This document shows positions 1 to 7,178 of a DNA stretch of 45,749 nt, piece after piece; positions within the stretch are counted from its first letter, which is position 1, and each line of letters begins with the position of its first letter. The stretch lies in assembly GCA_029959605.1 (NCBI GenBank), contig JASCOC010000024.1, positions 1-45,749 of the forward strand. Reading direction: 5' to 3'. The position numbers and the translations under genes are program-made. The notes under the pieces are model-generated. The model saw only the letters and a program-made list of their open reading frames with translations. It was not told the DNA's origin and did not search any database. This DNA comes from Lysobacteraceae bacterium PS02340 (GTDB lineage Bacteria; Pseudomonadota; Gammaproteobacteria; Xanthomonadales; Xanthomonadaceae).

Positions 1-580
1 TCGATTGCCCGGTCGCAGTGTCGAGATTGCCGGTGGGTTCGTCAGCGAACAGCAGCGACGGACGGGTCACGAACGCGCGCGCCAGTGCCACGCGCTGCTG
101 TTCGCCGCCGGAGAGCTGGCGCGGGTAATGGCCGAGGCGCTCGGCCAGGCCCACGCGCGCGAGCACGTCACGCGCCGGCGCTTCGACCTCGCGATCGCCG
201 CGCAGCTCCAGCGGCAGCATCACGTTCTCCAGCGCGGTCAGCGACGGCAGCAGCTGGAAGCTCTGGAACACGAAGCCGACCTTCTCGCCGCGCACCTTCG
301 CGCGGCCGTCCTCGTCGAGCGTCGAGATCGGCGCGCCGTCGAGCACGACGGTACCGGTGCTCGGCGTATCGAGACCGGCGAGCAGCGACAGCAGCGTGCT
401 CTTGCCCGAACCCGACGCGCCGACGATCGCCACAGTGTCGCCGTGGCCGATGCGGAACGCGACGTCCTGCAGGATGGTCAGCTCGCCCGACGGCAGCTCG
501 ACCCGCTTGCCCAGCGCCGTGACGTCGAGTGCATGACCGGCGCGTGCGGTTTCATCTTGCGTGGGGGTGCCGTCGTGCAT
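1..580 (-). CDS. ybbA: ABC transporter ATP-binding protein, YbbA/LolD type (3' end cut by window)
   Basis: This is the nucleotide-binding subunit of a MacB/LolD-type ABC transporter, which powers a membrane partner moving lipids or lipoproteins or remodelling the envelope. Reading the minus strand from an ATG at 580 gives a Walker A motif GASGSGKST, a Q-loop in [10 protein letters not shown], the signature [15 protein letters not shown] and Walker [13 protein letters not shown]. The reading frame leaves the window after about 193 codons, so the D-loop/H-loop end is missing. It lies divergent to tesA, the same arrangement as E. coli ybbA/tesA, where a ybbP-type permease follows; that gene would lie outside the window. 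The family is certain; the substrate is not known. Confidence 0.93.
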   Translation of the reverse strand, partial: MHDGTPTQDETARAGHALDVTALGKRVELPSGELTILQDVAFRIGHGDTVAIVGASGSGKSTLLSLLAGLDTPSTGTVVLDGAPISTLDEDGRAKVRGEKVGFVFQSFQLLPSLTALENVMLPLELRGDREVEAPARDVLARVGLAERLGHYPRQLSGGEQQRVALARAFVTRPSLLFADEPTGNLDTATGQS

Positions 581-659
581 AGATATCCTTCGATGTTTCG
601 AACCAGCGCCGCGCGCGTCGCCAAGCAGCGGCGTCGCCGGACCGACCGGAGATGTGGGA

Positions 660-1343
660 ATGACTGAGGGACCTGCGGCCGCGCGCCGCCCGATGCAAGC
701 GCGGTGGATGCGCTGGATGATGGCGTGCCTGCTGGCCCTGCCCGTTCTAGCACAGGCGCAGTCGGCGTCGCCTGCAGCGCCGCCCGCCGGCGACGCGAAG
801 ACCATTCTGGTCATGGGTGATTCACTCTCCGCGGGCTACGGCATGTCCGCCGGCGAAGGTTGGGTGTCGCTGCTGCAGCAGCGCCTGCAGCGCGAGGCGC
901 CCGGCTGGCGCGTGGTCAACGCGAGCATCTCCGGCGAGACCAGTGCGGGCGGTGCGTCGCGGATCGCGGCGACGGTGGTCCGCGAGCAGCCCGACATCGT
1001 GATCATCGCGCTCGGCGCCAACGACGGCCTGCGCGGCCTGCCGCTGGCCGATGCGCGGCGCAATCTCGCGCGGATGATCGGGGCATCCCAGCACGTGGGC
1101 GCCAAGGTCCTGCTGGTCGGCATGCGCATGCCGCCGAACCTAGGCGCCGACTACACCCGCGGCTTCGAGGCCAACTACCGTCTGCTGGCAAAGACCTTCG
1201 ACACCGCCCTGCTGCCGTTCCTGCTCGAGCCGATTGCCAGCGATCGCGCGAATTTCCAAGACGACAACCTGCACCCAACCGCGGCGGTGCAGGTGCAACT
1301 GCTCGACCACGTGTGGCCCGCGCTGCAGCCGCTGCTGGACTGA
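660..1343 (+). CDS. tesA: Arylesterase / lysophospholipase L1-like GDSL hydrolase TesA
   Basis: A periplasmic SGNH/GDSL esterase that hydrolyses acyl esters, thioesters or lysophospholipids. From the ATG at 660 (a CGGAG ribosome site lies about 9 bases upstream) it has 227 residues. Residues 12-34 form a signal peptide (ACLLALPVLAQAQ). Block I is GDSLSAGYG with catalytic Ser55, block III is GAND at 119-122, and the Asp202-x-x-His205 pair sits in DDNLHP, so all catalytic elements are intact. Later in-frame ATGs at 693 and 708 are alternative starts and would also give a signal peptide. It is divergent from the ybbA-like gene, supporting the tesA assignment. Confidence 0.93.
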   Translation: MTEGPAAARRPMQARWMRWMMACLLALPVLAQAQSASPAAPPAGDAKTILVMGDSLSAGYGMSAGEGWVSLLQQRLQREAPGWRVVNASISGETSAGGASRIAATVVREQPDIVIIALGANDGLRGLPLADARRNLARMIGASQHVGAKVLLVGMRMPPNLGADYTRGFEANYRLLAKTFDTALLPFLLEPIASDRANFQDDNLHPTAAVQVQLLDHVWPALQPLLD

Positions 1344-1496
1344 ACGGGCAGGTGCCGCAGGCGGCTCGCGACGCCGCAAATGTAAGGATCGCGTGATGCA
1401 TCCAGCGGGCCTCCGGTGCGCGTAGAGAGGGGTGAATCCGTCGCATCGTGCGGCGGGTCACCTCACCGTCTCCGGACGACTTTGAGAGAAACCACC

Positions 1497-2168
1497 ATGA
1501 AGCGCACCCTGCTCGCCACGATGCTGCTCGCCTCGATCGCTGCCCTCACTGCATGCCAGAAGGACGCCGCCACCGATTCCACCGCCGCCACGACGACGCC
1601 GCCTGCCGAAGCGCCGGTCACCGCACCGCCGGTCGCCACCGCCACGGATCCGGCGATGTCCGCCGAAGCCGATGCCACCGCGCAGACCGACAACCCGATG
1701 GTCGGCGGCGCGCCGATGTTCGCCGACCGCGACATCGTCACCAATGCCGCGACGTCCAAGGACCACACGACACTGGTCGCCGCGGTGCAGGCCGCCGGCC
1801 TCGCCGACACGCTGAAGGGCCCGGGTCCGTTCACCGTGTTCGCGCCGACCAACGCCGCGTTCGAAAAGCTCCCGGCCGGCGCCGTCGACGGCCTGCTGAA
1901 GCCGGAAATGAAGTCCGACCTGACCAAGGTGCTGACCTATCACGTGGTGCCGGGCAACGTCGATGCGGCTGCGCTGGTCCAGCAGATCCAGGCCGGTGGC
2001 GGCAGCGCCAAGCTCAAGACCGTGGAAGGCGCCGAGCTGACTGCGAAACTCGACGGCGACACCGTCACGCTGACCGATGCCAAGGGCGACGTGGCCCGCG
2101 TGACCACGGCCGACGTGCGTCAGAGCAATGGCGTGATCCACGTGATCGACACGGTGCTGATGCCGTAA
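1497..2168 (+). CDS. Fasciclin-domain lipoprotein
   Basis: A 223-residue secreted lipoprotein with one fasciclin (FAS1) domain, a fold generally linked to adhesion or surface interactions. The start at 1497 gives a classical lipoprotein signal ending in a lipobox ALTAC. An Ala/Thr/Pro-rich linker follows (about residues 22-70), then the FAS1 domain (about 75-222) with the typical H1 motif FTVFAPTNAAFEKLP, TYHVVPG and a C-terminal H2-like NGVIHVIDTVLMP. A longer in-frame start at 1416 would bury the signal peptide and is rejected. It is a single-gene unit ending in the terminator at 2217-2244. The ligand is unknown. Confidence 0.93.
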   Translation: MKRTLLATMLLASIAALTACQKDAATDSTAATTTPPAEAPVTAPPVATATDPAMSAEADATAQTDNPMVGGAPMFADRDIVTNAATSKDHTTLVAAVQAAGLADTLKGPGPFTVFAPTNAAFEKLPAGAVDGLLKPEMKSDLTKVLTYHVVPGNVDAAALVQQIQAGGGSAKLKTVEGAELTAKLDGDTVTLTDAKGDVARVTTADVRQSNGVIHVIDTVLMP

Positions 2169-2216
2169 CGGCGGACGCACGGAGTGCGAAACGGGCGTTC
2201 CGTTTCGCAGCCATGG

Positions 2217-2244
2217 AAAAGGCGGCCCTCGGGCCGCCTTTTTC
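2217..2244 (+). terminator. Bidirectional rho-independent terminator
   Basis: GGCGGCCC and GGGCCGCC form an 8-bp stem with a two-base loop, preceded by A4 and followed by T5. It lies between the convergent fasciclin gene and the M23 peptidase gene and can serve both strands. Confidence 0.88.
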
Positions 2245-2261
2245 TGCGCGATCGGTGCGGC

Positions 2262-2996
2262 TTATCGGGACGGCGCGGCCGTGCCGTCCGCCGCACGCAG
2301 CAGCGGATACGGATTGACGGGCGTCCCGGTCCACCACTGTTTTTCGGGCGTCAGCCGGAAGATCGCGAAATGCAGATGCGGCGCGGCAGGATCGGCATTG
2401 CCGGTGCTGCCGACCGTGCCCAGTACATCGCCGCGCTTCACCGTCGCACCTTCCGCGAGGCCCGGCGCGTAGGCCTGCAGATGCGCGTAGTAGTACGAAA
2501 ACTGTCCGCTGGGCTCGAACTGGTAGATCGTCAATCCACCACGATCGCTGGTGAAGAGTTTCTCGATCGTGCCGTCGGCGGCCGCGAGCACCGGCGTGCC
2601 GGCCGGCGCCATGATGTCGAGCGCTTCGTGCTGGCGCTCGCTGCCACGCGCATCGCCGAACGTGTCGTGGATGTCGGTGATGGCAATACCCTGCACCGGC
2701 AGCAACAGACCTTCGGACGCCTGCGCGCCCACGACGGGTGCGGCGGTGGGCTGTGGTGCCGGCTGGCCTGACGGCGGCGCCGCGGCCGGCGCGTCGATCA
2801 CCGCCGCAGTCGCCCGTGGAGACGCAACCCGGTCCGCTACATCGCTCTGACCCGTCTGCGCAGGCGGCGCTTCAACCGCGTCATCCCCCCGGCTCGTGCC
2901 CCGCTCGAACAGCGGCCCGCCCTGCCAGATGAACCACGCGACATTGGCCAGCAGCAGCACCGCAATCAACGCGATCCAGGTTCCCGGCCGTTTCAT
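2262..2996 (-). CDS. M23 family metallopeptidase (LytM-type), membrane-anchored
   Basis: A zinc endopeptidase of the LytM/lysostaphin family, expected to act on peptidoglycan cross-links in the periplasm. It has 244 residues: an N-terminal membrane anchor (about 6-25), a low-complexity Ala/Pro linker (about 40-95), and the peptidase domain (about 105-232). The metal ligands are present: H123-x3-D127 in HEALD and H207-x-H209 in HLHF, with H172 in AHLQ. A degenerate EnvC-like regulator is therefore unlikely. Its ATG lies 3 bases after the stop of the upstream L,D-transpeptidase gene, and its GAGGAG ribosome site overlaps that gene's end, so the two are co-transcribed and coupled. Confidence 0.92.
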   Translation of the reverse strand: MKRPGTWIALIAVLLLANVAWFIWQGGPLFERGTSRGDDAVEAPPAQTGQSDVADRVASPRATAAVIDAPAAAPPSGQPAPQPTAAPVVGAQASEGLLLPVQGIAITDIHDTFGDARGSERQHEALDIMAPAGTPVLAAADGTIEKLFTSDRGGLTIYQFEPSGQFSYYYAHLQAYAPGLAEGATVKRGDVLGTVGSTGNADPAAPHLHFAIFRLTPEKQWWTGTPVNPYPLLRAADGTAAPSR

Positions 2997-2999
2997 GGC

Positions 3000-4013
3000 T
3001 TACTCCTCGAGCAGCGCGACCGTGCCCGGCTTGACCACATCGGCGACGCGACGCGCGCTCCAGTTGGTCATGCGGATGCAGCCGTGCGACTGGGTCTTGC
3101 CGATGTTCTGCGGCTCGGGCGTGCCGTGGATGCCGTAATGCGGCTTCGACAGGTCGATCCACACCGTCCCGACCGGATTGTTCGGGCCCGCCGGCAGCGC
3201 GGCCTTCGCATGCGAAGGATCGGCATCCCAGAACAGGTCCGGGTTGTAGTGGAAGGTCGGATCCATCGCGACGCCTTCGATCTTCCATTCGCCGATCGGC
3301 AGCGGATCGCGCTCGGTGCCGGTGGACGCGGGGAACTGCGCGTAGACCTTGCCGCCGGCATCGACCAGACGCACCACCGAATCCGACTTGCTCACGACCA
3401 CGCGCGCAGGCTCGGCCAGCGGCGCGGCCTCGGCGACGTTCGGCACGACGATGCGCGTGCCGGGCTTGAAGTCGCTGCCGGGATTGAGCCGGCGCAGCAG
3501 CGTGGGCGATGCATGGAAACGTTCGCCGAGCGCTTCGACGACGTTCTCGAAGCCGAGGGCGTCTTGCTTTGACTGCGCCATCATGTCGTCGGGTACTGCG
3601 ACGAACGGGCCGGCGACGTCCTCGGCCGTCAACGTGTGCGCGAGCAGCGCAGGCGCAGCGTCAGCGGTCAACGCGTCCCAGGTGCGCGCATCGAGCGTAC
3701 CGTTTGCCTCGATGCCGCGAGAACGCTGGAACGCCGCGATCGCACGCGTGGTGTTGGTGCCGCCGCGCGCGTCGATCTCGCCTGGCGAGAAATGCACGCG
3801 ATCGAGCAGCACCTGGGTGCGCAGCATCGCCGCATCGCCGGCGTCCATGTCCGCTGCGTTCACCGATTCGGGCGTCAGTGCCGCCGACGACTCGGCACTC
3901 TGCGCGGTGCCCTCGCGTGCAGGCGCATCCTGCGCGAACGCAGGCGCTGCGACGAAGAGCATGGCGAATGCGCAGACGGGTGCGCGGGCGGTGCGGATCC
4001 AGTGGGCGGGCAT
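3000..4013 (-). CDS. L,D-transpeptidase with peptidoglycan-binding domain
   Basis: A periplasmic YkuD-family enzyme that makes 3-3 cross-links in peptidoglycan or attaches proteins to it through a catalytic cysteine. The chosen ATG at 4013 has AAGGA seven bases upstream and yields a signal peptide (CAFAMLFVAAPAFAQ); an in-frame start at 4082 gives a poor N-terminus. The 337 residues contain a PG_binding_1-like helix bundle (about 55-105), a LysM-like stretch (about 145-180) and the YkuD domain (about 190-335) with His296 in YGIHGT and the motif SHGCIR (His310, Cys312). It is followed within 3 bases by the M23 peptidase and preceded by another YkuD-fold gene. Confidence 0.92.
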   Translation of the reverse strand: MPAHWIRTARAPVCAFAMLFVAAPAFAQDAPAREGTAQSAESSAALTPESVNAADMDAGDAAMLRTQVLLDRVHFSPGEIDARGGTNTTRAIAAFQRSRGIEANGTLDARTWDALTADAAPALLAHTLTAEDVAGPFVAVPDDMMAQSKQDALGFENVVEALGERFHASPTLLRRLNPGSDFKPGTRIVVPNVAEAAPLAEPARVVVSKSDSVVRLVDAGGKVYAQFPASTGTERDPLPIGEWKIEGVAMDPTFHYNPDLFWDADPSHAKAALPAGPNNPVGTVWIDLSKPHYGIHGTPEPQNIGKTQSHGCIRMTNWSARRVADVVKPGTVALLEE

Positions 4014-4091
4014 GGCGTCGTTCCTTGGGCTCGATGTGCCGCATGCTCGCGGCGCGCGCGCGCCAACCGCGTGAAGCCGCACGCGGACCGT

Positions 4092-4751
4092 TCAGCGTGC
4101 AGGGCAGCGGAGCAGCGTCGAGTCGCGCCGCCATGCCGGATCGTCGGCGTAGGCGAACAGCAGCTGGCCGTCCTTGAGATCGTCGATCACCGCCTGCGCC
4201 ACTTCATCGCGTACGGCCGGACAGCCCCAGCTGCGCCCGAGCCGACCCTGCCGACGCGCCTGGTCCGGATCCACGTAATCGGCACCGTGCATGACGATCA
4301 ACCGCTCGCGCGCACGCGCGTTGATGCCGGGCTCGAGCCCATCCAGGCGCAGCGAGTACCCGTTCTGTCCGGTGTAGGTCTCGGCCGTCGAGAACAGGCC
4401 GAGGCTCGACTGGTAACTGCCTTCGACATCGGAGAACACCGTGGGCACGTTGCCGCCGCTGCCGCGTCCATGCGCGACGTGCTCGGCATGCAACAGGCGC
4501 CCGGTCTGCACGTCGAAGATCCACATGCGCACGTCGGTCGACGGACGCGAGTAGTCGATGACCGCGAGCCGGCGCCCGACCTTGTGATCGCGCGCCGCAC
4601 ACGCGCGCGCATCGAGCGCGAGCGACAGCACCTTGCGATCGAGCGCCGGCGCGGCGGCAGCCAGCGTGTCGAGCGTGGCGTCAGCGGCCTGCACGGCGGA
4701 GCAAGCCAGAAGACCGACCAACCAGATTGGAGTGAGGCGACGTGCGTACAT
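4092..4751 (-). CDS. Secreted L,D-transpeptidase-fold protein (YkuD_2 / murein transpeptidase-like)
   Basis: A 219-residue exported protein of the YkuD_2 type (the larger murein L,D-transpeptidase catalytic-domain family). An N-terminal signal peptide (LVGLLACSAVQA) is followed by the domain. Features include YSRPS near the start, the HVAHGRGSGG loop, VMHGADY, and the catalytic-type motif SWGCPAV, in which Cys replaces the SHGC context of canonical YkuD proteins. It is transcribed ahead of the L,D-transpeptidase and M23 genes on the same strand with 78 bases between, so the three probably form one cell-wall remodelling unit. The exact reaction of this subfamily is not established. Confidence 0.88.
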   Translation of the reverse strand: MYARRLTPIWLVGLLACSAVQAADATLDTLAAAAPALDRKVLSLALDARACAARDHKVGRRLAVIDYSRPSTDVRMWIFDVQTGRLLHAEHVAHGRGSGGNVPTVFSDVEGSYQSSLGLFSTAETYTGQNGYSLRLDGLEPGINARARERLIVMHGADYVDPDQARRQGRLGRSWGCPAVRDEVAQAVIDDLKDGQLLFAYADDPAWRRDSTLLRCPAR

Positions 4752-4858
4752 GTTCGGAGCCTAACGCGCCGACCCCGCGCGGTGCGTCAACACGCGCCTT
4801 CCGCTGCTTCCCGATATTCGACCGCTCGTCGGCTCGCGGGATTATTTTCCGATTAACC

Positions 4859-4887
4859 TTGCACGGCCGATAAAGTCGATGTATCGT
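4859..4887 (+). promoter_or_regulatory. Possible sigma-70 promoter for the short leader ORF
   Basis: TTGCAC (4859-4864) and TATCGT (4882-4887) are separated by 17 bases in a locally AT-richer stretch between divergent genes. The match to consensus is only partial (3/6 and 4/6), so this is a candidate only. It would transcribe the short ORF at 4932 and its hairpin set. Confidence 0.35.
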
Positions 4888-4931
4888 GCGCGCCGATCCT
4901 TCAAACCGGAACGTTTTCCAACGGACCTCCC

Positions 4932-5045
4932 ATGAAAACCGCACGCGCACACGCCCTCATGCTTCGCCACCCGCGCTTCCAGCGCGCAGCGGAAGCGTGC
5001 GCGAAGCCTGCACTGCAGGCCGGACTGGACCGTATTCCCGACTGA
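4932..5045 (+). CDS. Short 37-codon ORF, possible leader peptide
   Basis: ATG at 4932 to TGA at 5043-5045, encoding MKTARAHALMLRHPRF and a further 21 residues ending in GLDRIPD. It is Ala- and Arg-rich with no membrane segment and no run of one amino acid like classical biosynthetic leaders. No strong Shine-Dalgarno site is visible (ACGGACC lies about 8 bases upstream). It sits just downstream of a candidate promoter, and its stop codon touches the first strand of a series of competing hairpins ending in a terminator, which is the layout of a leader ORF. No plus-strand gene follows until the tRNA-like units and slipin-rtcB. It may be a small protein or a chance ORF. Confidence 0.45.
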   Translation: MKTARAHALMLRHPRFQRAAEACAKPALQAGLDRIPD

Positions 5046-5126
5046 TCTCCACGTCCATGGAGATCGGCCACCCCGATCTCCGAGGCACGCGAACGCCCTC
5101 GGACATACAGCCGGGGGCGTTTTTCG
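5045..5126 (+). promoter_or_regulatory. Attenuator-like set of alternative hairpins
   Basis: Five segments can pair alternatively. A ATCTCC (5045-5050) pairs with B GGAGAT (5059-5064). B GGAGATCGG (5059-5067) pairs with C CCGATCTCC (5073-5081). CCGAGG (5080-5085) pairs with CCTCGG (5097-5102), the inner part of terminator arm D (5092-5102). D pairs with E (5111-5121) as the terminator stem. A:B would allow C:D and so disrupt the terminator; B:C would leave D:E free to terminate. The pairings are read directly; the regulatory use is inferred. Confidence 0.45.
5092..5126 (+). terminator. Rho-independent terminator after the short ORF
   Basis: AACGCCCTCGG (5092-5102) and CCGGGGGCGTT (5111-5121) form an 11-bp stem with one G-U pair and an 8-base loop, followed by TTTTTCGTTT. 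It lies upstream of the tRNA-like units, so it would stop or gate transcription coming from the short ORF. Confidence 0.8.
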
Positions 5127-5435
5127 TTTGCGCGTTCGCAAAAGCGAGTTCAATGAATCCGCAGGACCGACATTATCTTCCCGAGGCATCCGGAATCCAG
5201 GCTCCGATTATGGGAATCCAGCTGCGAGGCGTTCGCCAGTAAATGGCGTGGAACGCTGTGCCCCGATGCCGGGCACGGGCGGCGGACAAGTTCGGTCCTG
5301 CTTCAGGAATCGATGTCGTATGGCATCGGTCGGGACATCGACAACCACGGGCCAGCGGTATGGAGTTGCAGTCCATCCGGTGCGCACGGCTCTGCCGCGG
5401 CGTATGCCGGCGCGTGCGAGGCGATGGACCGGAAG
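5127..5435. other. Gene-free stretch upstream of tRNA-like units
   Basis: No convincing coding region is seen here on either strand. A tRNA-like anticodon arm can be drawn at about 5359-5375 (ATGGA, a 7-base loop containing TGC, TCCAT), but no matching D arm or T arm follows. GTCCATC at 5370-5376 is complementary to GATGGAC at 5423-5429, just before the first tRNA-like unit. No -24/-12 sigma-54 promoter with correct spacing was found. Confidence 0.5.
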
Positions 5436-5506
5436 CGGGCGATAGCTCAGAGGGAGAGCAGCGGCGCAAGCCGAAGGTCACCGGTTCGAATCCGGTTCGT
5501 CCATCA
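5436..5506 (+). ncRNA. tRNA-like unit 1, lacking a normal anticodon loop
   Basis: The elements read in order as follows: acceptor 5' strand CGGGCGA (5436-5442), TA at positions 8-9, D arm GCTC-AGAGGGA-GAGC (5445-5459), a 19-base anticodon/variable stretch (5461-5479), T arm ACCGG-TTCGAAT-CCGGT (5480-5496) and acceptor 3' strand TCGTCCA (5497-5503). Six of seven acceptor pairs form (one G-U); the outermost is C-A. The stretch between D and T arms is 3 bases shorter than in a canonical tRNA, and its only stem is CGGC-GCAA-GCCG with a four-base loop, so no standard anticodon loop exists. No encoded CCA end; TCA follows instead. It looks like a tRNA mimic or decayed tRNA, followed directly by unit 2. 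Confidence 0.7.
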
Positions 5507-5579
5507 CTGGATAGCTCAGAGGGAGAGCATCGGTCTAGTAAACCGAGTGTCGCGGGTTCGACTCCCGCTCCAAGCACCA
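5505..5579 (+). tRNA. tRNA-like unit 2, nominal anticodon AGT (Thr), mismatched acceptor
   Basis: The cloverleaf core is well formed: TA at 8-9, D arm GCTC-AGAGGGA-GAGC (identical to unit 1), anticodon stem TCGGT/ACCGA around the loop CTAGTAA (anticodon AGT at 5537-5539), five-base variable loop GTGTC, T arm GCGGG-TTCGACT-CCCGC, acceptor 3' strand TCCAAGC, discriminator A and encoded CCA (5577-5579). The acceptor 5' strand is CACTGGA, so only the four inner pairs form and the three outer ones do not. A34 in a threonine tRNA is not usual in bacteria. It shares its first two bases with the end of unit 1. It is either a degenerate tRNA or a specialised tRNA-like RNA in the rtcB leader region. 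Confidence 0.65.
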
Positions 5580-5979
5580 TGACCTGTCACGTCATGACAT
5601 CGGAACGCGAGTTCCACACCAGGACACGGTCTGCGCGGCGTGCGGTCCTCGACACGCTTCGGCATGTCGCCATGCCGGGACCACCGCAGCAGACCCGTCG
5701 CCGGGCCCGCGTCCTCGAGGCGCGCGGACCGGTTCGCAACGCACGCAACCGCACTCCATCGCGGCGCGGGCGTCCGGACCGTGTCTCCGCGCCGGGAGCA
5801 CGCCCGCTCCGCGACGGCGCTGCCAGGGCCGTGTCCACCTTCTTCGCGGAGTTCACTCCGCTCCATCGCGCGCATTCCTGTGCGATGTGCACGCATGGCC
5901 GTCGCGGGATCCGATCCACCGCGGCGGCACCACTCGACGGATCGGACCACCAGCGCCAAGAAAACAAGGAGAGAGTGCC
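5580..5979. other. Long non-coding leader between tRNA-like units and slipin gene
   Basis: About 400 bases without a supportable gene. Hairpins can be drawn directly: CATGAC/GTCATG (5578-5596), GAAC-GCGA-GTTC (5603-5614), and CGGCATG-TCGC-CATGCCG (about 5660-5677, seven perfect pairs). None has a T-tract, so none is a terminator. The last 20 bases contain the AAGGAG ribosome site of the slipin gene. Confidence 0.5.
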
Positions 5980-7116
5980 GTGACCATACACAGCATGTTC
6001 TGGACCAGGCGGGTCGTGATCGGTGACGGCGAGCGCGGCCTGGTGTATCGCAACCGTCAGTTCGAGCGTGTGCTCGGGCCCGGCGTGCATCGCATGTTCG
6101 ATCCCCTCAAGCGGATCGAAGTGCGCACGTTCGACATTGCAGCGCCGGAGTACGCCGGTCACGACGTCGACGCGTTGATCGCCCGGTTGGGGCCGGCGCT
6201 GCACGCGGACTTCGTGCAGGCCGACATCGGTGCCGACGAAGTCGGTCTGGTGTCCAAGCGCGGAAAACTGGAAGACGTGCTGCCGCCCGGTTCGCGCCGC
6301 CTGTACTGGCGCGGTCTGGTCGAGATCGCCGTCGAGCGCGTGTCGCTCGCCGACGGCCTCGCCGTGCGCGCGGACGTCATGCGCCGCCTGCGCCAGCTCG
6401 GCTCACTGTCGAAGGTCGCGGTCGTGCTGGACGTGCCGGCGGAATCGGCCGGCCTGGTGTTCGTGGACGGCCAACTGCTCGACACGCTGGGCCCGGGCGC
6501 CTACGCCTTCTGGAACTTCCAGAAGAACGTGACCGCCGAGGTGATCGAGCTGCGCGTGCAGTCGGTGGAAGTGTCGGGCCAGGAACTGCTCACGCGCGAC
6601 AGGGTGTCGTTGCGCGTGAACCTCGCCGCCAGCATGCGCGTGACCGACCCGGTCGCCGCGCGCACGAAGGTGGCGAAGTTCGGCGAGCACCTGTATCGCG
6701 AGCTGCAGTACGGCCTGCGCAAGGTGGTCGCGTCGAGGACGCTCGACGAACTGCTCGGCGACAAGGCCTCGCTCGATGCCGACATCTTCGCGTACGTGCG
6801 CGGCCAGGTCGGCGGACTCGGCGTCGAAGTGCTCGGCGTAGGCGTCAAGGACGTGATCCTGCCGGGTGAGATGAAGGAGATCCTCAACGGCGTCGTGCAG
6901 GCGGAGAAGGCGGCCCAGGCCAACGTGATCCGCCGTCGCGAGGAGGCGAACGCCACGCGTTCCCTGCTCAACACCGCGAAGCTCGTGGAGGAGAGCCCGA
7001 CGCTCATGCGACTCAAGGAGCTCGAGGCGCTGGAGAAGGTCACCGAGAAGATCGACAAGCTCACCGTGTTCGGCGGCCTGGACGGCGTGCTGAAGCAACT
7101 GGTGACGATGAAGTAG
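5980..7116 (+). CDS. Slipin family protein (SPFH/band-7 domain) paired with RtcB
   Basis: An SPFH-domain protein of the slipin type, 378 residues from a GTG at 5980 that has AAGGAG eight bases upstream; the next in-frame ATG is at 5995. Unlike stomatin-type slipins it has no N-terminal membrane segment and begins TIHSMFWTRRVVIGDGERGL. It carries repeated turns LGPGVHRMFDP and LGPGAYAFW and the SPFH core (about 165-310: VSGQELLTRDRVSLRVNL through VEVLGVGVKDVILPGEM). A charged coiled-coil tail follows (about 305-365, AEKAAQANVIRRREEANATRS). It lies 62 bases ahead of rtcB on the same strand. Slipin-rtcB neighbours recur in bacteria; SPFH proteins form ring or cage oligomers, so a scaffold role for RNA repair is plausible but unproven. 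Confidence 0.9.
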   Translation: MTIHSMFWTRRVVIGDGERGLVYRNRQFERVLGPGVHRMFDPLKRIEVRTFDIAAPEYAGHDVDALIARLGPALHADFVQADIGADEVGLVSKRGKLEDVLPPGSRRLYWRGLVEIAVERVSLADGLAVRADVMRRLRQLGSLSKVAVVLDVPAESAGLVFVDGQLLDTLGPGAYAFWNFQKNVTAEVIELRVQSVEVSGQELLTRDRVSLRVNLAASMRVTDPVAARTKVAKFGEHLYRELQYGLRKVVASRTLDELLGDKASLDADIFAYVRGQVGGLGVEVLGVGVKDVILPGEMKEILNGVVQAEKAAQANVIRRREEANATRSLLNTAKLVEESPTLMRLKELEALEKVTEKIDKLTVFGGLDGVLKQLVTMK

Positions 7117-7178
7117 TTCACCCCGCGCGGCGCACGGACGCGTCGCGCGGATTTCGATGGAACGAGAAGGAAAGAAGC

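Noticed and set aside
5341..5400. A possible third tRNA-like unit with a TGC loop
   Set aside because: Only the anticodon-arm shape (ATGGA/TCCAT) can be drawn; no D arm, T arm with TTCGA or acceptor stem fits around it.
5127..5980. A sigma-54 promoter for the rtcB operon, as in RtcR-controlled loci
   Set aside because: The best TTGC site (near 5365) has GG at the wrong distance (9 instead of 10 bases), and no RtcR gene is in the window.
5243..5983. A 246-codon ORF running across the tRNA-like units into the slipin leader
   Set aside because: It translates the tRNA-like units and Arg-rich high-GC sequence; composition and position indicate a chance frame.
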